A stretch of 64,000 bases of DNA from Bacteroidales bacterium (GCA_017427885.1 JAFRRW010000010.1:1-64000); one strand, 5' to 3'; shown: positions 25,101 to 35,111, counted from the first letter of the stretch. The notes: generated by a model from the letters alone, not told the origin. Numbers and translations are program-made.

Positions 25101-27329
25101 ATGAAAACCGGACCTGTCATCCTGACCATACTTGCTGCATTCCTATGCGGTAACGTTTCCCACGCACTTCCCGCGAGGAAAGGGACCATCAGGATCACCC
25201 AACCTGACGGCACCTCCTTCCAGGCAAGGCAGAGGGGCGATGAATACGCCCACGTCCTCACCACGGTAGACGGCTGCTCCGTCATCCTCGGGGAAGACGG
25301 CTATTACTGCTATGCATATTACGACCAGGACGGAACCAGGCACAGTTCCGGCTATGTCGTCGGAAGGGACGTTCCGGGAATGGTCCGGAACCACAGCCTC
25401 ACGATACCCTACCGCGCGATACTCTCCAGGGGCGCGGAGCGAAGGAGCAGGGCAGGAAGGCTGATCGCCGCCCGCAGGAGGCCCGTTCCCGCAGCCACCA
25501 GGGCCGACGGCACGCCCGTGAGACGCTGCCTTGTGATTCCCGCCGAATTCTCCGACCGGGCTTTCGACTATGGCAGGGAGTACATCGACAGGATGCTCAA
25601 CGAAAAAGGCTACTCCTTCGACGGGGCCACCGGCAGCGTGAGCGAGTATTATGAAGACCAGTTCCTGGGGACCTGCAAGTTCGAATTCACGGTTTCGAGG
25701 ACGGTCGTCCTCGCCCACGACGAACCGTACTACGGAACGGACGGCGACGACATCGACCTCAAGGCATATGAAGCCATAATAGAGGCCTGCAAGGCCGTCG
25801 ATGATGAAATAGACTTCTCCGAATTCGACGGGGACGGAGACGGGGAGATCGACAACGTCTTCGTGATAGTTCCCGGAAAGGACCAGGCGGACAACGGCGA
25901 GGAAGGGCTCATCTGGTCCCACCAGTGGTACGTCCTGGACGGAGCCGGACAGAACGTCGTCCTGGACGGCAAGCTCCTCAACGGTTATGCCATCTCCACA
26001 GAACTTAGGAGGAAGGATACCTACGGCCCCGACGGGGAGTTCGAATACGGATTCACGGGCATAGGCCCGTTCTGCCACGAATTCGGCCACACCCTCGGAC
26101 TTGTCGATATGTACGACACCGACATCAGCGAGTCCGGAGGAGGTGGAGTGGCCGCCGGGCACTTCGCAGTGACCAGCCTGATGGACGCCGGAGCCTACAA
26201 CAATGGCTCGAAGACCCCTCCCTGCTTCAACGCCGTCGACAGGGATATGCTGGGAATAGGGAAATGCGAGATGATGAAAGCCGGCTCCTACACCCTGGGC
26301 CCCATCAGCGAGGAAGGAAGATACCTCCGGATCGATTCCGACAACCCGGATGAATACTATCTCATAGAATGCAGGGGAACCGGCGGATGGGACAGGTACG
26401 TGGGCGGCAGCGGGCTCGGCATCTACCATATCGACAAGACGGACAATCCGGCAGGATTTTCAGACTCCCAGAACAGGATAGTCACGGCCCGTGAGAGATG
26501 GTTCTCCCTCAACGAAGTCAACTGCCTTCCAGACCGGCAGTGCGGCGGGATGGTACCCGCCCAGGCCGGAGCATATCCCTACGATGCAGAGGGATACCTT
26601 ATCCCCACCATAGCATCGATGGTGTTCTGGCCCTATCTCTCCTTCGACGCCTTCACTCCCCACACCAATCCGGCCTTCACCTTCTACGGAGACGGTTCCT
26701 CCCCCGTCCCCTCCCCCCTCATCCTCACGGACATTGCGAGGAACGGCTCCAGCGTGTCTTTCAACGTGAAGCACTATTCCGAAGATGAGATTCCCTCCCC
26801 GGCTAACCTGAAGTTCCATACTTTCCAGGATGCCATAATAGTGACCTGGGAGGCGAACGACTCGAACTATTACGGCACCGGATGGCTGGAATGGTCCGTC
26901 CAGGGTGGAGAGACGACGACGGAGGAAGTGTCCCAATACGAAAAAGGGAAATATTCCCTTACAATCGGGAACCTCTCTCCCAAGACCGCCTGCCACATCG
27001 AAGTGTATTTCAAATTCGGGGAAACCGAAGGGACCAGGACAACGGGCAATCCCAGCACAAACACCCTTTCCGGAGGCTTCCCGTACATTTATCTGAACAA
27101 CGTCCAGAGAAATTCCGACGGTTCCTTCCCCAAGGGGACCGGACTCCCCCTCAGGCTCTTCAACGCCACCTCGGCGGAAGACATTTCCTGGTTCTACGGC
27201 ACCAGGGCGGTCACTACCGATCTAAGCGGGTTCTTCCATCCCACGTCTTCGGGGACGCTCAAGGCGGTCATAACCTGGAAGAACGGAACCACTGAAACAA
27301 TCCTCAAGCAGATAACTATCAGCGACTGA
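25101..27329 (+). CDS. Secreted M6-family metalloprotease
   Basis: A 742-aa exported zinc protease related to immune inhibitor A. Signal peptide 1-22. An N-terminal prodomain-like region ('GTSFQARQRGDEYAHVLTT...DGYYCYAY') precedes the catalytic domain, with HEFGH at residues 326-330 followed by 'TLGLVDMYD' (third zinc ligand) and a preceding Asp-rich, likely calcium-binding 'DGDGDGEIDNV'. Residues about 570-650 look like a fibronectin-III domain and a short beta-rich tail follows. An RBS-like GGAGAC precedes the ATG. Coupled to the next lipoprotein gene (3 nt). Confidence 0.9.
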   Translation: MKTGPVILTILAAFLCGNVSHALPARKGTIRITQPDGTSFQARQRGDEYAHVLTTVDGCSVILGEDGYYCYAYYDQDGTRHSSGYVVGRDVPGMVRNHSLTIPYRAILSRGAERRSRAGRLIAARRRPVPAATRADGTPVRRCLVIPAEFSDRAFDYGREYIDRMLNEKGYSFDGATGSVSEYYEDQFLGTCKFEFTVSRTVVLAHDEPYYGTDGDDIDLKAYEAIIEACKAVDDEIDFSEFDGDGDGEIDNVFVIVPGKDQADNGEEGLIWSHQWYVLDGAGQNVVLDGKLLNGYAISTELRRKDTYGPDGEFEYGFTGIGPFCHEFGHTLGLVDMYDTDISESGGGGVAAGHFAVTSLMDAGAYNNGSKTPPCFNAVDRDMLGIGKCEMMKAGSYTLGPISEEGRYLRIDSDNPDEYYLIECRGTGGWDRYVGGSGLGIYHIDKTDNPAGFSDSQNRIVTARERWFSLNEVNCLPDRQCGGMVPAQAGAYPYDAEGYLIPTIASMVFWPYLSFDAFTPHTNPAFTFYGDGSSPVPSPLILTDIARNGSSVSFNVKHYSEDEIPSPANLKFHTFQDAIIVTWEANDSNYYGTGWLEWSVQGGETTTEEVSQYEKGKYSLTIGNLSPKTACHIEVYFKFGETEGTRTTGNPSTNTLSGGFPYIYLNNVQRNSDGSFPKGTGLPLRLFNATSAEDISWFYGTRAVTTDLSGFFHPTSSGTLKAVITWKNGTTETILKQITISD

Positions 27330-27332
27330 CAA

Positions 27333-27749
27333 ATGAACCGAACCGCCATAGCCGCCATACTCTTCCTCACCGTCCTCCTGTCCCCGGGCTGCAGGAAGGA
27401 CTTGCCTGTGGATGAAGACTTCCTGGCAGGGAACGACATCGAACTGAAGGTAGGTTCCACCCTCATCCACAGATACGATCCCCTCACCTGGCAGCTTTCC
27501 TTCAGCAGGGAGAGGCTGGAATACCGCGTGTTCAACGACAATATGTCGGAGTATTACACCCTCGTCTCCAGCGAACTCCCCCTGGAGAAAGACCAGAGGA
27601 TAACCGGAACCCTTACCTGGACCACCCCGAGGAGTTCCACCACCAAGAAGGACCTTCCCTTCACCGTCGTCAAGACAGACTCCCAGGGCACGATCTGGCT
27701 CTGGAACGGAAAGGAGAAAATAGGAATATCCGTCCGCACCATAAGGTGA
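27333..27749 (+). CDS. Small lipoprotein of unknown function
   Basis: A 138-aa protein with lipobox LLSPGC (Cys20). The rest is beta-rich with no recognised motif ('LKVGSTLIHRYDPLTWQL', 'TIWLWNGKEKIGISVRTIR'). It starts 3 nt after the M6 protease stop and so may act with it, for example as an anchor or inhibitor; this is inference from position only. A long hairpin overlaps its stop codon. Confidence 0.7.
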   Translation: MNRTAIAAILFLTVLLSPGCRKDLPVDEDFLAGNDIELKVGSTLIHRYDPLTWQLSFSRERLEYRVFNDNMSEYYTLVSSELPLEKDQRITGTLTWTTPRSSTTKKDLPFTVVKTDSQGTIWLWNGKEKIGISVRTIR

Positions 27750-27761
27750 ACGGACGGATAT
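27726..27761. terminator. Long hairpin at convergent gene junction
   Basis: A perfect 11-bp stem (27726-27736 with 27751-27761) extends inward by CACC/GGTG around loop ATAA with a 2-nt bulge. It covers the lipoprotein stop codon and faces the convergent GH3 gene. There is no T-tract on the plus side and a moderately T-rich flank on the minus side. Confidence 0.6.
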
Positions 27762-27782
27762 CCTGTAAAACGACAGGGAGGT

Positions 27783-29918
27783 TTATCCCCTGAATCTATA
27801 GCTTCTCGAGCGGAGGTCGGCGTCGGCCGAGCTGTTCCCCACCATTATGACATACCGGCCCTCAAGTGGCACCATCCTCTCGATGGAAGGATCCCACCAG
27901 GTGAAGGTCTCGGAATCAACCGGGATCCTGACCTTGACGCTCTTTCCGGCAGGGACGCTCACCCTCACGAAACCTCTCAGGGTTTTCAGGGGGCCTTCCT
28001 TGTCGTCAGGCCTGCGGAGATATAGCTGGACCACCTCGTCGGCGTCCATCCCACCCTTGTTGGTCACCTTCACCTCCACGAATCCTTTGCGGACCTTCGG
28101 GCGGCCGATCTTGAACCTGGTATAGCCGAGGCCGTATCCGAAAGGATAGAGGGGCTCGCCGGTGAAATACCTGTAGGTGCGGTCCTTCATCGAATAGTCG
28201 TGGAAATCAGGCAGCTGGTCCACCGACTTGTAGAAGGTGAGAGGGAGTTTCCCGGACGGGGAATAGACACCGTAGAGGGCGTCCGCAATGGCCTTTCCGC
28301 CCATCTGGCCGGGATACCAGGCCTGAAGGACGGCCTCGCAGGTAGAGGCCTCGGGCACCAGGCCCATTGCGCTTCCGGAGAAATTGACCAGGATGACCTT
28401 CTTGCCTGCATCGTGGAGGGCCTTGATCAGGTTCCTCTGGATTTCGGGCAGCTCAAGACTCGTACGGTCACCGCCGCTGAAACCGGGGATGGAAAGCCTC
28501 AGTTCCTCCCCTTCGAGGGAAGGGGATATTCCGCCGGCGAAGATCACTACGTCCTTGCCTTCCAGAGCCTTCAGGACTGAGGCGACGTCCAGGGTGTCGG
28601 GAGTGCCGACCCTGCCGCAACCGTAAAGATGGACAAGGGAGGGATTCCTCTCCGCGAGAGCATCCTTGAGGGTTATGGTCTCCTTGGGTATGGCATTGTA
28701 ATTACCCCACATCATCCTGACGTCACCGGCGTTGGGGCCTACGAGGGCTATGCTCTCGTCCCCCTTGAGAGGAAGGATTCCGCCACGGTTCTGAAGGAGC
28801 ACCATAGTCTCGCAGGCCATCTTGTAGGCCAGGGCCTTGTGTTCCTCGCCCTCCACCATCTCATCGGGGAGGTCGTTCCAGAGGGAGACTCCGTCCATTT
28901 CTCCGAGACGGTAGCGCTCTATGAGCAGGCGACGGAGGTTCCTGTCCACGAACTGCTCATCCAGCAGGCCGCGGCTTACGGCTTCGGGAATCGCGCGGTA
29001 GGTGCCGCCGCATTCGGTGTCCACACCGCTGCGTACGGCGAAAGCGGCTGCCGTCGCCTGGTCGGGAACCCACTCGTGCCTTCCGGGGCGCCAGAAATCA
29101 TCCACGGCGCCGCAGTCGGAGGTTATTATACCCTTGAATCCCCACTCCCCTCTCAACAGGGTGTCAATCAGATAGGGGCTGGCGCTGCAGGGTTTGCCGC
29201 GGAAGCGGTTGTAGGCCGTCATTATCTCCTTGACGCCGGCCTTGGTCACGAGGTCCTTGAACGCGGGAAGATAGGTTTCGCGCAGATCCCTCTCCGACAC
29301 CTGGGCGTCGAAGGAATGGCGCTCCGATTCGGGACCGGAATGGACTGCGAAATGCTTCGCGCAGGCGTGGGCTTTCTGAACGTCAAGGCTGTCAGGGCCC
29401 TGGAGTCCCCTGACCACGGCAACACCCATCCTTCCCATAAGGTAAGGATCCTCCCCGTATGTCTCCATTCCCCTTCCCCACCTGGGGTCACGGAAAATGT
29501 TTATGTTGGGAGTCCAGTAGGTCAGGCCTTGATAAATACGGGGATCGCCGTTGGCCACGGCCTGGCGGTTCTTTACCCTTCCCTCGTCGCTGACGGCCGT
29601 AAACACCTCATACAGAAGGTCGTCGTCGAAGGACGCAGCCATCGCGATGGGCATCGGGAAGGTGGTGGCGCTGCCGTTGCGGGCAACCCCGTGAAGGGCC
29701 TCGTTCCACCAGTTGTAGCCTTTGATCCCGAGCCTTGGTACGGGCTGGGAGGAGTTCATGAGGAGGGATGTCTTCTCCTCGATTGTCATCCTGGAAACAA
29801 GGTCGTCAGCCCTTTGTTCGGGGCTGAGGGCCTTGTCCTGATACGGGAGGATCTCCTGAGCGGAGACGGCGGTGGCGGTGATGGCGAGAACCGCCAGGAT
29901 CGCTGCGTAGCGTCTCAT
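27783..29918 (-). CDS. GH3 beta-xylosidase-like glycoside hydrolase
   Basis: A 711-aa secreted GH3 enzyme (signal peptide 1-20). The opening 'GYNWWNEALHGVAR' is typical of the xylosidase/arabinofuranosidase branch. The nucleophile is Asp268 in 'GIITSDCGAVDDFW'. A GH3 C-terminal alpha/beta sandwich ('SIALVGPNAGDVRMMWGNYN', 'VILVNFSGSAMGLVPE') and a final fibronectin-like domain ('VKVTNKGGMDADEVVQLYL') follow. It should release non-reducing terminal xylose or related sugars from plant glycans. It begins 11 nt after tpiA and appears co-transcribed with it. Confidence 0.9.
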   Translation of the reverse strand: MRRYAAILAVLAITATAVSAQEILPYQDKALSPEQRADDLVSRMTIEEKTSLLMNSSQPVPRLGIKGYNWWNEALHGVARNGSATTFPMPIAMAASFDDDLLYEVFTAVSDEGRVKNRQAVANGDPRIYQGLTYWTPNINIFRDPRWGRGMETYGEDPYLMGRMGVAVVRGLQGPDSLDVQKAHACAKHFAVHSGPESERHSFDAQVSERDLRETYLPAFKDLVTKAGVKEIMTAYNRFRGKPCSASPYLIDTLLRGEWGFKGIITSDCGAVDDFWRPGRHEWVPDQATAAAFAVRSGVDTECGGTYRAIPEAVSRGLLDEQFVDRNLRRLLIERYRLGEMDGVSLWNDLPDEMVEGEEHKALAYKMACETMVLLQNRGGILPLKGDESIALVGPNAGDVRMMWGNYNAIPKETITLKDALAERNPSLVHLYGCGRVGTPDTLDVASVLKALEGKDVVIFAGGISPSLEGEELRLSIPGFSGGDRTSLELPEIQRNLIKALHDAGKKVILVNFSGSAMGLVPEASTCEAVLQAWYPGQMGGKAIADALYGVYSPSGKLPLTFYKSVDQLPDFHDYSMKDRTYRYFTGEPLYPFGYGLGYTRFKIGRPKVRKGFVEVKVTNKGGMDADEVVQLYLRRPDDKEGPLKTLRGFVRVSVPAGKSVKVRIPVDSETFTWWDPSIERMVPLEGRYVIMVGNSSADADLRSRSYRFRG

Positions 29919-29929
29919 AACAAATAATA

Positions 29930-30685
29930 TCAGAAGGATTTCGCTATATCGATGAAACTGTCGGCCTTGAGGGCGGCGCCTCCGATGAGGCCTCCGTCAA
30001 TGTCCTTCTCGGCGAAGAGTTCCCTGGCGTTGGAAGGCTTGCAGCTTCCTCCGTAGAGAATGGTGAGGTCTTCAGCCACGGCGGCCCCGAACTTGCCGGC
30101 CACGACCTTGCGGATGAAGGCGTGTATCTCCTCGGCCTGCTGTGCGGTAGCGGTCTTGCCGGTTCCGATGGCCCAGACGGGCTCATATGCGATGACTATG
30201 TCCTTCATTTCCTCGGCGGTGAAATTGAAGAGGACGTTCTTCGTCTGCTCCTCGACTATGTCGAAATGCTTTCCGGCTTCCCTCTGGTCAAGGTTCTCAC
30301 CTACGCAGAGAATCACCTTGAGGCCTCCTGCAAGGGCTAATCTGACCTTCTCGACGAGTTTTTCGTCGGTCTCACCGTAATACTGCCTGCGCTCGGAGTG
30401 TCCGAGAATCGTCCACTGGCAGCCAGCGGAGACGAGCATGTTGACTGCCACCTCGCCTGTATAGGCTCCGCTCTCATGATCGGCGCAGTTCTGGGCGGAA
30501 AGGCCCACCTTGCTCCCCTTGAGCACCTCGGCCACGCTGGCCAGATGCGTGAACGGTGGAGCGACTATAAGGCCTACGTTCGCGGGGGTCTGATCTGCAA
30601 GTTCGACTACTGCCTTCGCCAGGGCGACACCTTCGGCAACGGTGGTGTTCATCTTCCAGTTGCCGGCTACGATTTTCTTTCTCAT
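29930..30685 (-). CDS. tpiA: Triosephosphate isomerase
   Basis: A 251-aa glycolytic enzyme. Catalytic residues: Lys11 in 'AGNWKMN', His96 in 'ILGHSERR', and Glu168 in '[14 protein letters not shown]'; the phosphate loop '[11 protein letters not shown]' follows. First gene of a two-gene operon with a GH3 xylosidase-like enzyme, an unusual pairing. Confidence 0.97.
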   Translation of the reverse strand: MRKKIVAGNWKMNTTVAEGVALAKAVVELADQTPANVGLIVAPPFTHLASVAEVLKGSKVGLSAQNCADHESGAYTGEVAVNMLVSAGCQWTILGHSERRQYYGETDEKLVEKVRLALAGGLKVILCVGENLDQREAGKHFDIVEEQTKNVLFNFTAEEMKDIVIAYEPVWAIGTGKTATAQQAEEIHAFIRKVVAGKFGAAVAEDLTILYGGSCKPSNARELFAEKDIDGGLIGGAALKADSFIDIAKSF

Positions 30686-30718
30686 ATCTTATTGGTTTTT
30701 ATTGGATTTTCAATCCGT

Positions 30719-30726
30719 CAAATTTA
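30719..30726 (-). promoter_or_regulatory. tpiA promoter -7 element
   Basis: Minus-strand TAAATTTG, 34 nt upstream of the tpiA start; divergent from the tyrS promoter. Confidence 0.65.
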
Positions 30727-30758
30727 CGTTTTTTTAAAGAGATTCCCAATAAAATACC

Positions 30759-30766
30759 TAACTTTG
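30759..30766 (+). promoter_or_regulatory. tyrS operon promoter -7 element
   Basis: TAACTTTG, 22 nt before the tyrS ATG; same box as recA. Confidence 0.65.
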
Positions 30767-30788
30767 CCAAGTTAAACCGACCAGTCAG

Positions 30789-32078
30789 ATGAAGAATTTC
30801 GTAGAAGAACTCAGATGGAGGGGGATGGTTAAGGATATAACCCCCGGAACTGAAGAAGAATTGATGAAAGGACCGTCGGCGGCATATGTAGGGATTGATC
30901 CCACGGGAGACTCCCTCCACATCGGCCACCTTGTCAGCATAATGATCCTCAAGCATTTCCAGGCTTGCGGACACAAGCCTTACGCCCTGGTTGGCGGAGC
31001 CACCGGGATGATCGGCGACCCTTCGATGAAGAGCAAGGAAAGGAATCTTCTGGATGAGGATACCCTTTCCCATAATGTCAGTTGCATAAAGGACCAGCTT
31101 TCACAATTTCTGGATTTCGATTCCGACGCACCCAACAAGGCCGAGCTTGTCAACAACTACGACTGGATGAAGGACTATTCCTTCATCAACTTCACCCGCG
31201 ACATAGGGAAACTCATCACCGTGAACTATATGATGAGCAAGGACTCCGTGAAGAAACGCCTCTCCCGCGATTCCTCGGAGGGGATGTCCTTCACGGAATT
31301 CAGCTACCAGCTGCTCCAGGGTTACGATTTCCTCTATCTATACGAGCACAAGGGAGTGAAGCTGCAGCTAGGCGGGGCCGACCAGTGGGGAAACATCACC
31401 ACCGGAGTGGAGATGATCCGCAAGGTCCTCGACAAACAGGCCTACGCCCTCACCTGCCCGCTCATCACCAAGGCGGACGGAGGCAAGTTCGGAAAGACCG
31501 AGAAGGGTAACGTCTGGCTCGATCCGGCCAGGACATCCCCCTATGAATTCTACCAGTTCTGGCTGAACGTCAGCGACGAGGACGCCAGCCGCTATATCAG
31601 GATATTCACCCTCCTGGACCGCAGGACAATCGAGGAAGCGGAAGCCGCCCATCTTGAAGATCCCGGACGCAGGGAACTACAGAAACTCCTGGCAAAGGAG
31701 GTAACGGTGATGGTTCACGGGGAAAAGGAATACGAGAACGCCCTTGCCGCATCCAGGATGCTGTTCGGCAACTCCACCTCGGAAGAACTCCGCAGCCTCG
31801 ACGAGAGGACTTTCCTCGCCGTTTTCGCGGGAGTCCCTACATTCGAGGTGAGCGCCTCCGACCTGCCCTGCAACATCCTTGATTTCCTGGCTGTGAAGAC
31901 CTCCGTCTATCCTTCCAAGGGCGAAGCCCGCAAAGCCTTGCAGCAGAACGGTTTCAGCCTCAACAAGGACAAGGTGTGCGACATCGCCTACGAGATAGGG
32001 GAAAAGGATGTGGTGGATGGCAAATACATCCTCGCCCAGAAGGGAAAGAGGAACTATTTCCTCATTAAAATCATCTGA
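30789..32078 (+). CDS. tyrS: Tyrosyl-tRNA synthetase
   Basis: A 429-aa class I synthetase. 'HIGHL' is at residues 44-48. The KMSKS-loop equivalent is '[15 protein letters not shown]', in the KFGKT form of TyrRS. Tyrosine-binding '[10 protein letters not shown]' and '[11 protein letters not shown]' are intact, and a C-terminal S4 domain begins around residue 355 ('[22 protein letters not shown]'). First gene of an operon with rbfA, a LolC/E-like permease and an aminopeptidase C. Confidence 0.97.
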   Translation: MKNFVEELRWRGMVKDITPGTEEELMKGPSAAYVGIDPTGDSLHIGHLVSIMILKHFQACGHKPYALVGGATGMIGDPSMKSKERNLLDEDTLSHNVSCIKDQLSQFLDFDSDAPNKAELVNNYDWMKDYSFINFTRDIGKLITVNYMMSKDSVKKRLSRDSSEGMSFTEFSYQLLQGYDFLYLYEHKGVKLQLGGADQWGNITTGVEMIRKVLDKQAYALTCPLITKADGGKFGKTEKGNVWLDPARTSPYEFYQFWLNVSDEDASRYIRIFTLLDRRTIEEAEAAHLEDPGRRELQKLLAKEVTVMVHGEKEYENALAASRMLFGNSTSEELRSLDERTFLAVFAGVPTFEVSASDLPCNILDFLAVKTSVYPSKGEARKALQQNGFSLNKDKVCDIAYEIGEKDVVDGKYILAQKGKRNYFLIKII

Positions 32079-32082
32079 GACA

Positions 32083-32430
32083 ATGGAAAAAGGCGGCGGA
32101 AAAAGGCAGCTTAAGGTTGCCCGGGAAATACAGAAGGACCTTGCTGAGATCATCCGCAGGAAGGGTATGGCCTTCTTCGGCGGAGCGATGGTCACGGTGA
32201 GCGAGGTCAGGATGAGTCCCGACCTCTCCCTTGCCAAGACCTACGTCAGCATCTTCCCTTCCGAAAAGGCTCCCGAGGTGATGGAGATACTGAAAGAAAA
32301 CGTGAAGACCATCCGCGGAGAACTCGGACACGAGGTCGGCAAACAGTTCAGGATCGTCCCTGAGATAGTTTTCTATCTTGACAGCACCCTCGACTACGTG
32401 GACCACATAGAGGAACTCCTGAAAAAGTAG
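32083..32430 (+). CDS. rbfA: Ribosome-binding factor A
   Basis: A 115-aa KH-like 30S maturation factor. The N-terminal 'RQLKVAREIQKDLAEIIRR' and central 'VRMSPDLSLAKTYVSIFPSEKAPEVMEIL' are characteristic, and it ends 'LDSTLDYVDHIEELL'. The ATG at 32083, 4 nt after tyrS, gives the standard start. Confidence 0.94.
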   Translation: MEKGGGKRQLKVAREIQKDLAEIIRRKGMAFFGGAMVTVSEVRMSPDLSLAKTYVSIFPSEKAPEVMEILKENVKTIRGELGHEVGKQFRIVPEIVFYLDSTLDYVDHIEELLKK

Positions 32431-32435
32431 CTCCT

Positions 32436-33653
32436 GTGAACGTCCCGCTCTTCATAGCCCGGAGATATCTCTTCGCCCGCAAGTCGCACAATGTAATCAA
32501 CATCATATCGGCGATAAGCGCGGCGGGAATGGCCATAGGGACGGCCGCCCTCATACTCATCCTGTCCATCTACAACGGATTCGAAGGCCTCGTCAAGGAC
32601 AACCTCGGCGGTGTCGATCCGGATTATGTCGTCGCTCCCTCCAAGGGCAAGGTGTTCATTCCCGAGGGACCTGTTTTCGACTCCCTCTACGCCGACGGCA
32701 GGATTGCAGGCATTTCAAGCATACTGGAGGACAACGTTTTCGTGAGTTACGCCTCCCACCAGGGCATAGCCAGGGCCAAGGGAGTGGACGCCGTCTTCGA
32801 GGAGGAATCCCCTTTCAGGGAAAAGATCGTCGACGGGGAATTCCTTTTGCATAAAGGGTTCATGCCCACGGCAGTGGTCGGGGCCGGCCTTGCCTCGAAG
32901 ATGGAGGTCAACCCGGCATTCGTATCCCGGCTTGAAATCTACTTCCCCGACAGGGAGAAGAACATATCCCTGTCCAACCCGTCGGCCAGCCTTGAATCCA
33001 TCGCCCTAAGGCCGGCAGGCATCTTCTCCGTCAACACCCAGATCGACGACGAACTGATGATCCTACCCATCGAATCGATGAGGGAACTTCTCGGTTACGA
33101 AAAAGAAATCTCCTCGCTTGAGATACGCCTTTCCGACTCCTTGACCGCCAAGGAATCGAAGAAACTCCGCAAGGATCTGGAGAAGGCTTTCGGCCCCGGA
33201 TTCAAAGTCCTCGACTCCGTCCGGCAGCACGAGTCCCTCTACCGGATGATGAAATATGAGAAGGCAGCCATTTTCCTGATACTCATATTTATAATCATCA
33301 TCATCTCATTCAATGTTTTCGGTAGTCTGTCGATGCTTATCATAGAGAAAAAGGAAGACATCGGGACCCTCCGGAGCCTGGGAGCAAAGGACTCCACGGT
33401 TAAGGGAATCTTCATCCTCGAAGGGTGGATGATCACCCTCCTCGGGCTGGCCGTCGGACTTGCGGTCGGTGCCGGTCTGGCCCTGCTCCAGCAGAAATTC
33501 TCACTTATCAAGATGCCGGGAGATTACTTCGGGACGGCCTATCCCGTGGTTCTCAAATGGACCGACATCGCCCTGACGGCTATCGTCGTCGCCATCATAG
33601 GCTACGTCATAGCCCTGCTCCCCGCAATCCGCCGGTCCCAGGAGGACGATTGA
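32436..33653 (+). CDS. LolC/LolE-like ABC transporter permease
   Basis: A 405-aa FtsX-superfamily permease: first membrane segment about 25-47 ('AISAAGMAIGTAALILILSI'), a large periplasmic domain (about 48-270), then three segments at about 275-300, 330-355 and 375-398. It resembles LolC/LolE, which extract lipoproteins for transfer to the outer membrane. The ATPase partner is not in this operon. It starts with GTG, 5 nt after rbfA. Confidence 0.85.
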   Translation: MNVPLFIARRYLFARKSHNVINIISAISAAGMAIGTAALILILSIYNGFEGLVKDNLGGVDPDYVVAPSKGKVFIPEGPVFDSLYADGRIAGISSILEDNVFVSYASHQGIARAKGVDAVFEEESPFREKIVDGEFLLHKGFMPTAVVGAGLASKMEVNPAFVSRLEIYFPDREKNISLSNPSASLESIALRPAGIFSVNTQIDDELMILPIESMRELLGYEKEISSLEIRLSDSLTAKESKKLRKDLEKAFGPGFKVLDSVRQHESLYRMMKYEKAAIFLILIFIIIIISFNVFGSLSMLIIEKKEDIGTLRSLGAKDSTVKGIFILEGWMITLLGLAVGLAVGAGLALLQQKFSLIKMPGDYFGTAYPVVLKWTDIALTAIVVAIIGYVIALLPAIRRSQEDD

Positions 33654-33686
33654 CGGAAATTCACTATATTGCAGACAAATAACATA

Positions 33687-35111
33687 ATGAATATGAGAAA
33701 AATCATACTCGCGGCGGCAGCGGCGCTCGCCATGACCGCAATGGCAAATGCCCAGGATCCCAAGGGTGGGCTCTCACCTGAAATCCTGTCTGAACTCAGG
33801 ACCGGCTATCAGGGGACTGCGGCGGACAAGGCCATTCGCAATGCCCTTAACACCACGCCCATAGGAACCCTGGCCCAGGTGGCCGGAGTCTCCCCTATGG
33901 ACACCCATTTCACTTACGAGGTTAAGACCAAGGGACGCACGAACCAGCTCCAGAGCGGCAGATGCTGGCTTTTCAGCGGTCTCAATGTCCTTAGGGCCAA
34001 GATGATAGACAAGTACGACCTGGGAGATTTCCAATTCTCGCAGGCCTATCTGTTCTTCTACGACCAGCTTGAGAAAGCCAACCTTTTCCTGCAGGCCATA
34101 ATCGACACCAGGGACCTTCCCTTCGAGGACAGGAAAGTTGACTGGCTGTTCCATAACCCCATCGGAGACGGAGGCCAGTTCACGGGAGTATCCAACCTGG
34201 TGATGAAATATGGCGTAGTGCCTTCCACCGTGATGCCGGAGACCCTGAACGCCAATAACACCTCCCAGATGAGGGTCCAGCTCTCCAACAAGCTCCGGGA
34301 GGACGGTCTGGAACTGAGGACCGCCTGGCAGGGGGCCGACAGGAAGGATGTCAAGTCCGGGAAGGCCCTGAAAGCCCTTGAGGACAGGAAAGTGGAGATG
34401 CTTAAGGAGATCTATCGCATCCTGGTACTCTGCATAGGGAATCCCCCGGCGGAGTTCGAATGGACCAGGTATGATTCCAAGGGGCAGGCTGTCAGCACCG
34501 CCACCTACACCCCGAAGTCCTTCTACGACACCTTCGTGGGAGAGGACCTCGAGCACAACTACGTGATGGTGATGAACGACCCCGCCCGCGAATACGGCAA
34601 GGTCTATGAAATCGAATACGACCGCCACGTCTACGACGGAGAGAACTGGGTGTACGTCAACCTCCCTGTCGAGAGGATAAAGGAAATGGCCATAGCCTCG
34701 ATAAAGGACAATACGGCTATGTATTTCTCCTGTGACGTCGGCAAGTTCATGGACCGCAAGACCGGCATCCTGGACATCGACAATTATGATTATGAGTCGC
34801 TTATGGGTGTCACGTTCGGGATGGACAAGAAGCAGAGGGTGCTCACCCACGCCAGCGGTTCCTCCCACGCGATGTCGCTCATAGCCGTCGACCTCAAGGA
34901 CGGCAAGCCGGTGAAATGGATGGTGGAGAACAGTTGGGGCGAGGCCTCAGGCTACAAGGGCAACCTGATCATGACCGACAGGTGGTTCGACGAGTATATG
35001 TTCAGGCTCGTGGTGGAAAAGAAATACGTCCCCGCCGACATCCTTGGGATGCTCTCCCAGGAACCCGTCATTCTTCCTCCGTGGGATCCGATGTTCCTTC
35101 CTGAGGAATAG
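33687..35111 (+). CDS. Exported aminopeptidase C / bleomycin-hydrolase-like C1 peptidase
   Basis: A 474-aa papain-fold cysteine peptidase. Catalytic Cys is in 'QSGRCWLFSGLN', His in 'SSHAMSLIAVD' and Asn in 'VENSWGEASGYKG', as in PepC/bleomycin hydrolase. Unlike cytosolic PepC it has a signal peptide (MRKIILAAAAALAMTAMA, cleavage before Gln-Asp), so it acts outside the cytoplasm. The start at 33687 (or 33693) is preferred over an upstream TTG. Its 3' end overlaps convergent rmuC by 44 nt. Confidence 0.88.
   Translation: MNMRKIILAAAAALAMTAMANAQDPKGGLSPEILSELRTGYQGTAADKAIRNALNTTPIGTLAQVAGVSPMDTHFTYEVKTKGRTNQLQSGRCWLFSGLNVLRAKMIDKYDLGDFQFSQAYLFFYDQLEKANLFLQAIIDTRDLPFEDRKVDWLFHNPIGDGGQFTGVSNLVMKYGVVPSTVMPETLNANNTSQMRVQLSNKLREDGLELRTAWQGADRKDVKSGKALKALEDRKVEMLKEIYRILVLCIGNPPAEFEWTRYDSKGQAVSTATYTPKSFYDTFVGEDLEHNYVMVMNDPAREYGKVYEIEYDRHVYDGENWVYVNLPVERIKEMAIASIKDNTAMYFSCDVGKFMDRKTGILDIDNYDYESLMGVTFGMDKKQRVLTHASGSSHAMSLIAVDLKDGKPVKWMVENSWGEASGYKGNLIMTDRWFDEYMFRLVVEKKYVPADILGMLSQEPVILPPWDPMFLPEE

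Noticed and set aside
25143..26429. 428-aa frame antisense to the M6 protease
   Set aside because: The opposite strand encodes a clear HEFGH protease; the antisense translation is Val/Gly-rich without motifs.
28629..29927. 432-aa frame antisense to the GH3 xylosidase-like gene
   Set aside because: Lies over the intact GH3 catalytic domain; no independent evidence.
33774..34868. 364-aa frame antisense to the aminopeptidase C gene
   Set aside because: Shadow frame over intact papain-type motifs.
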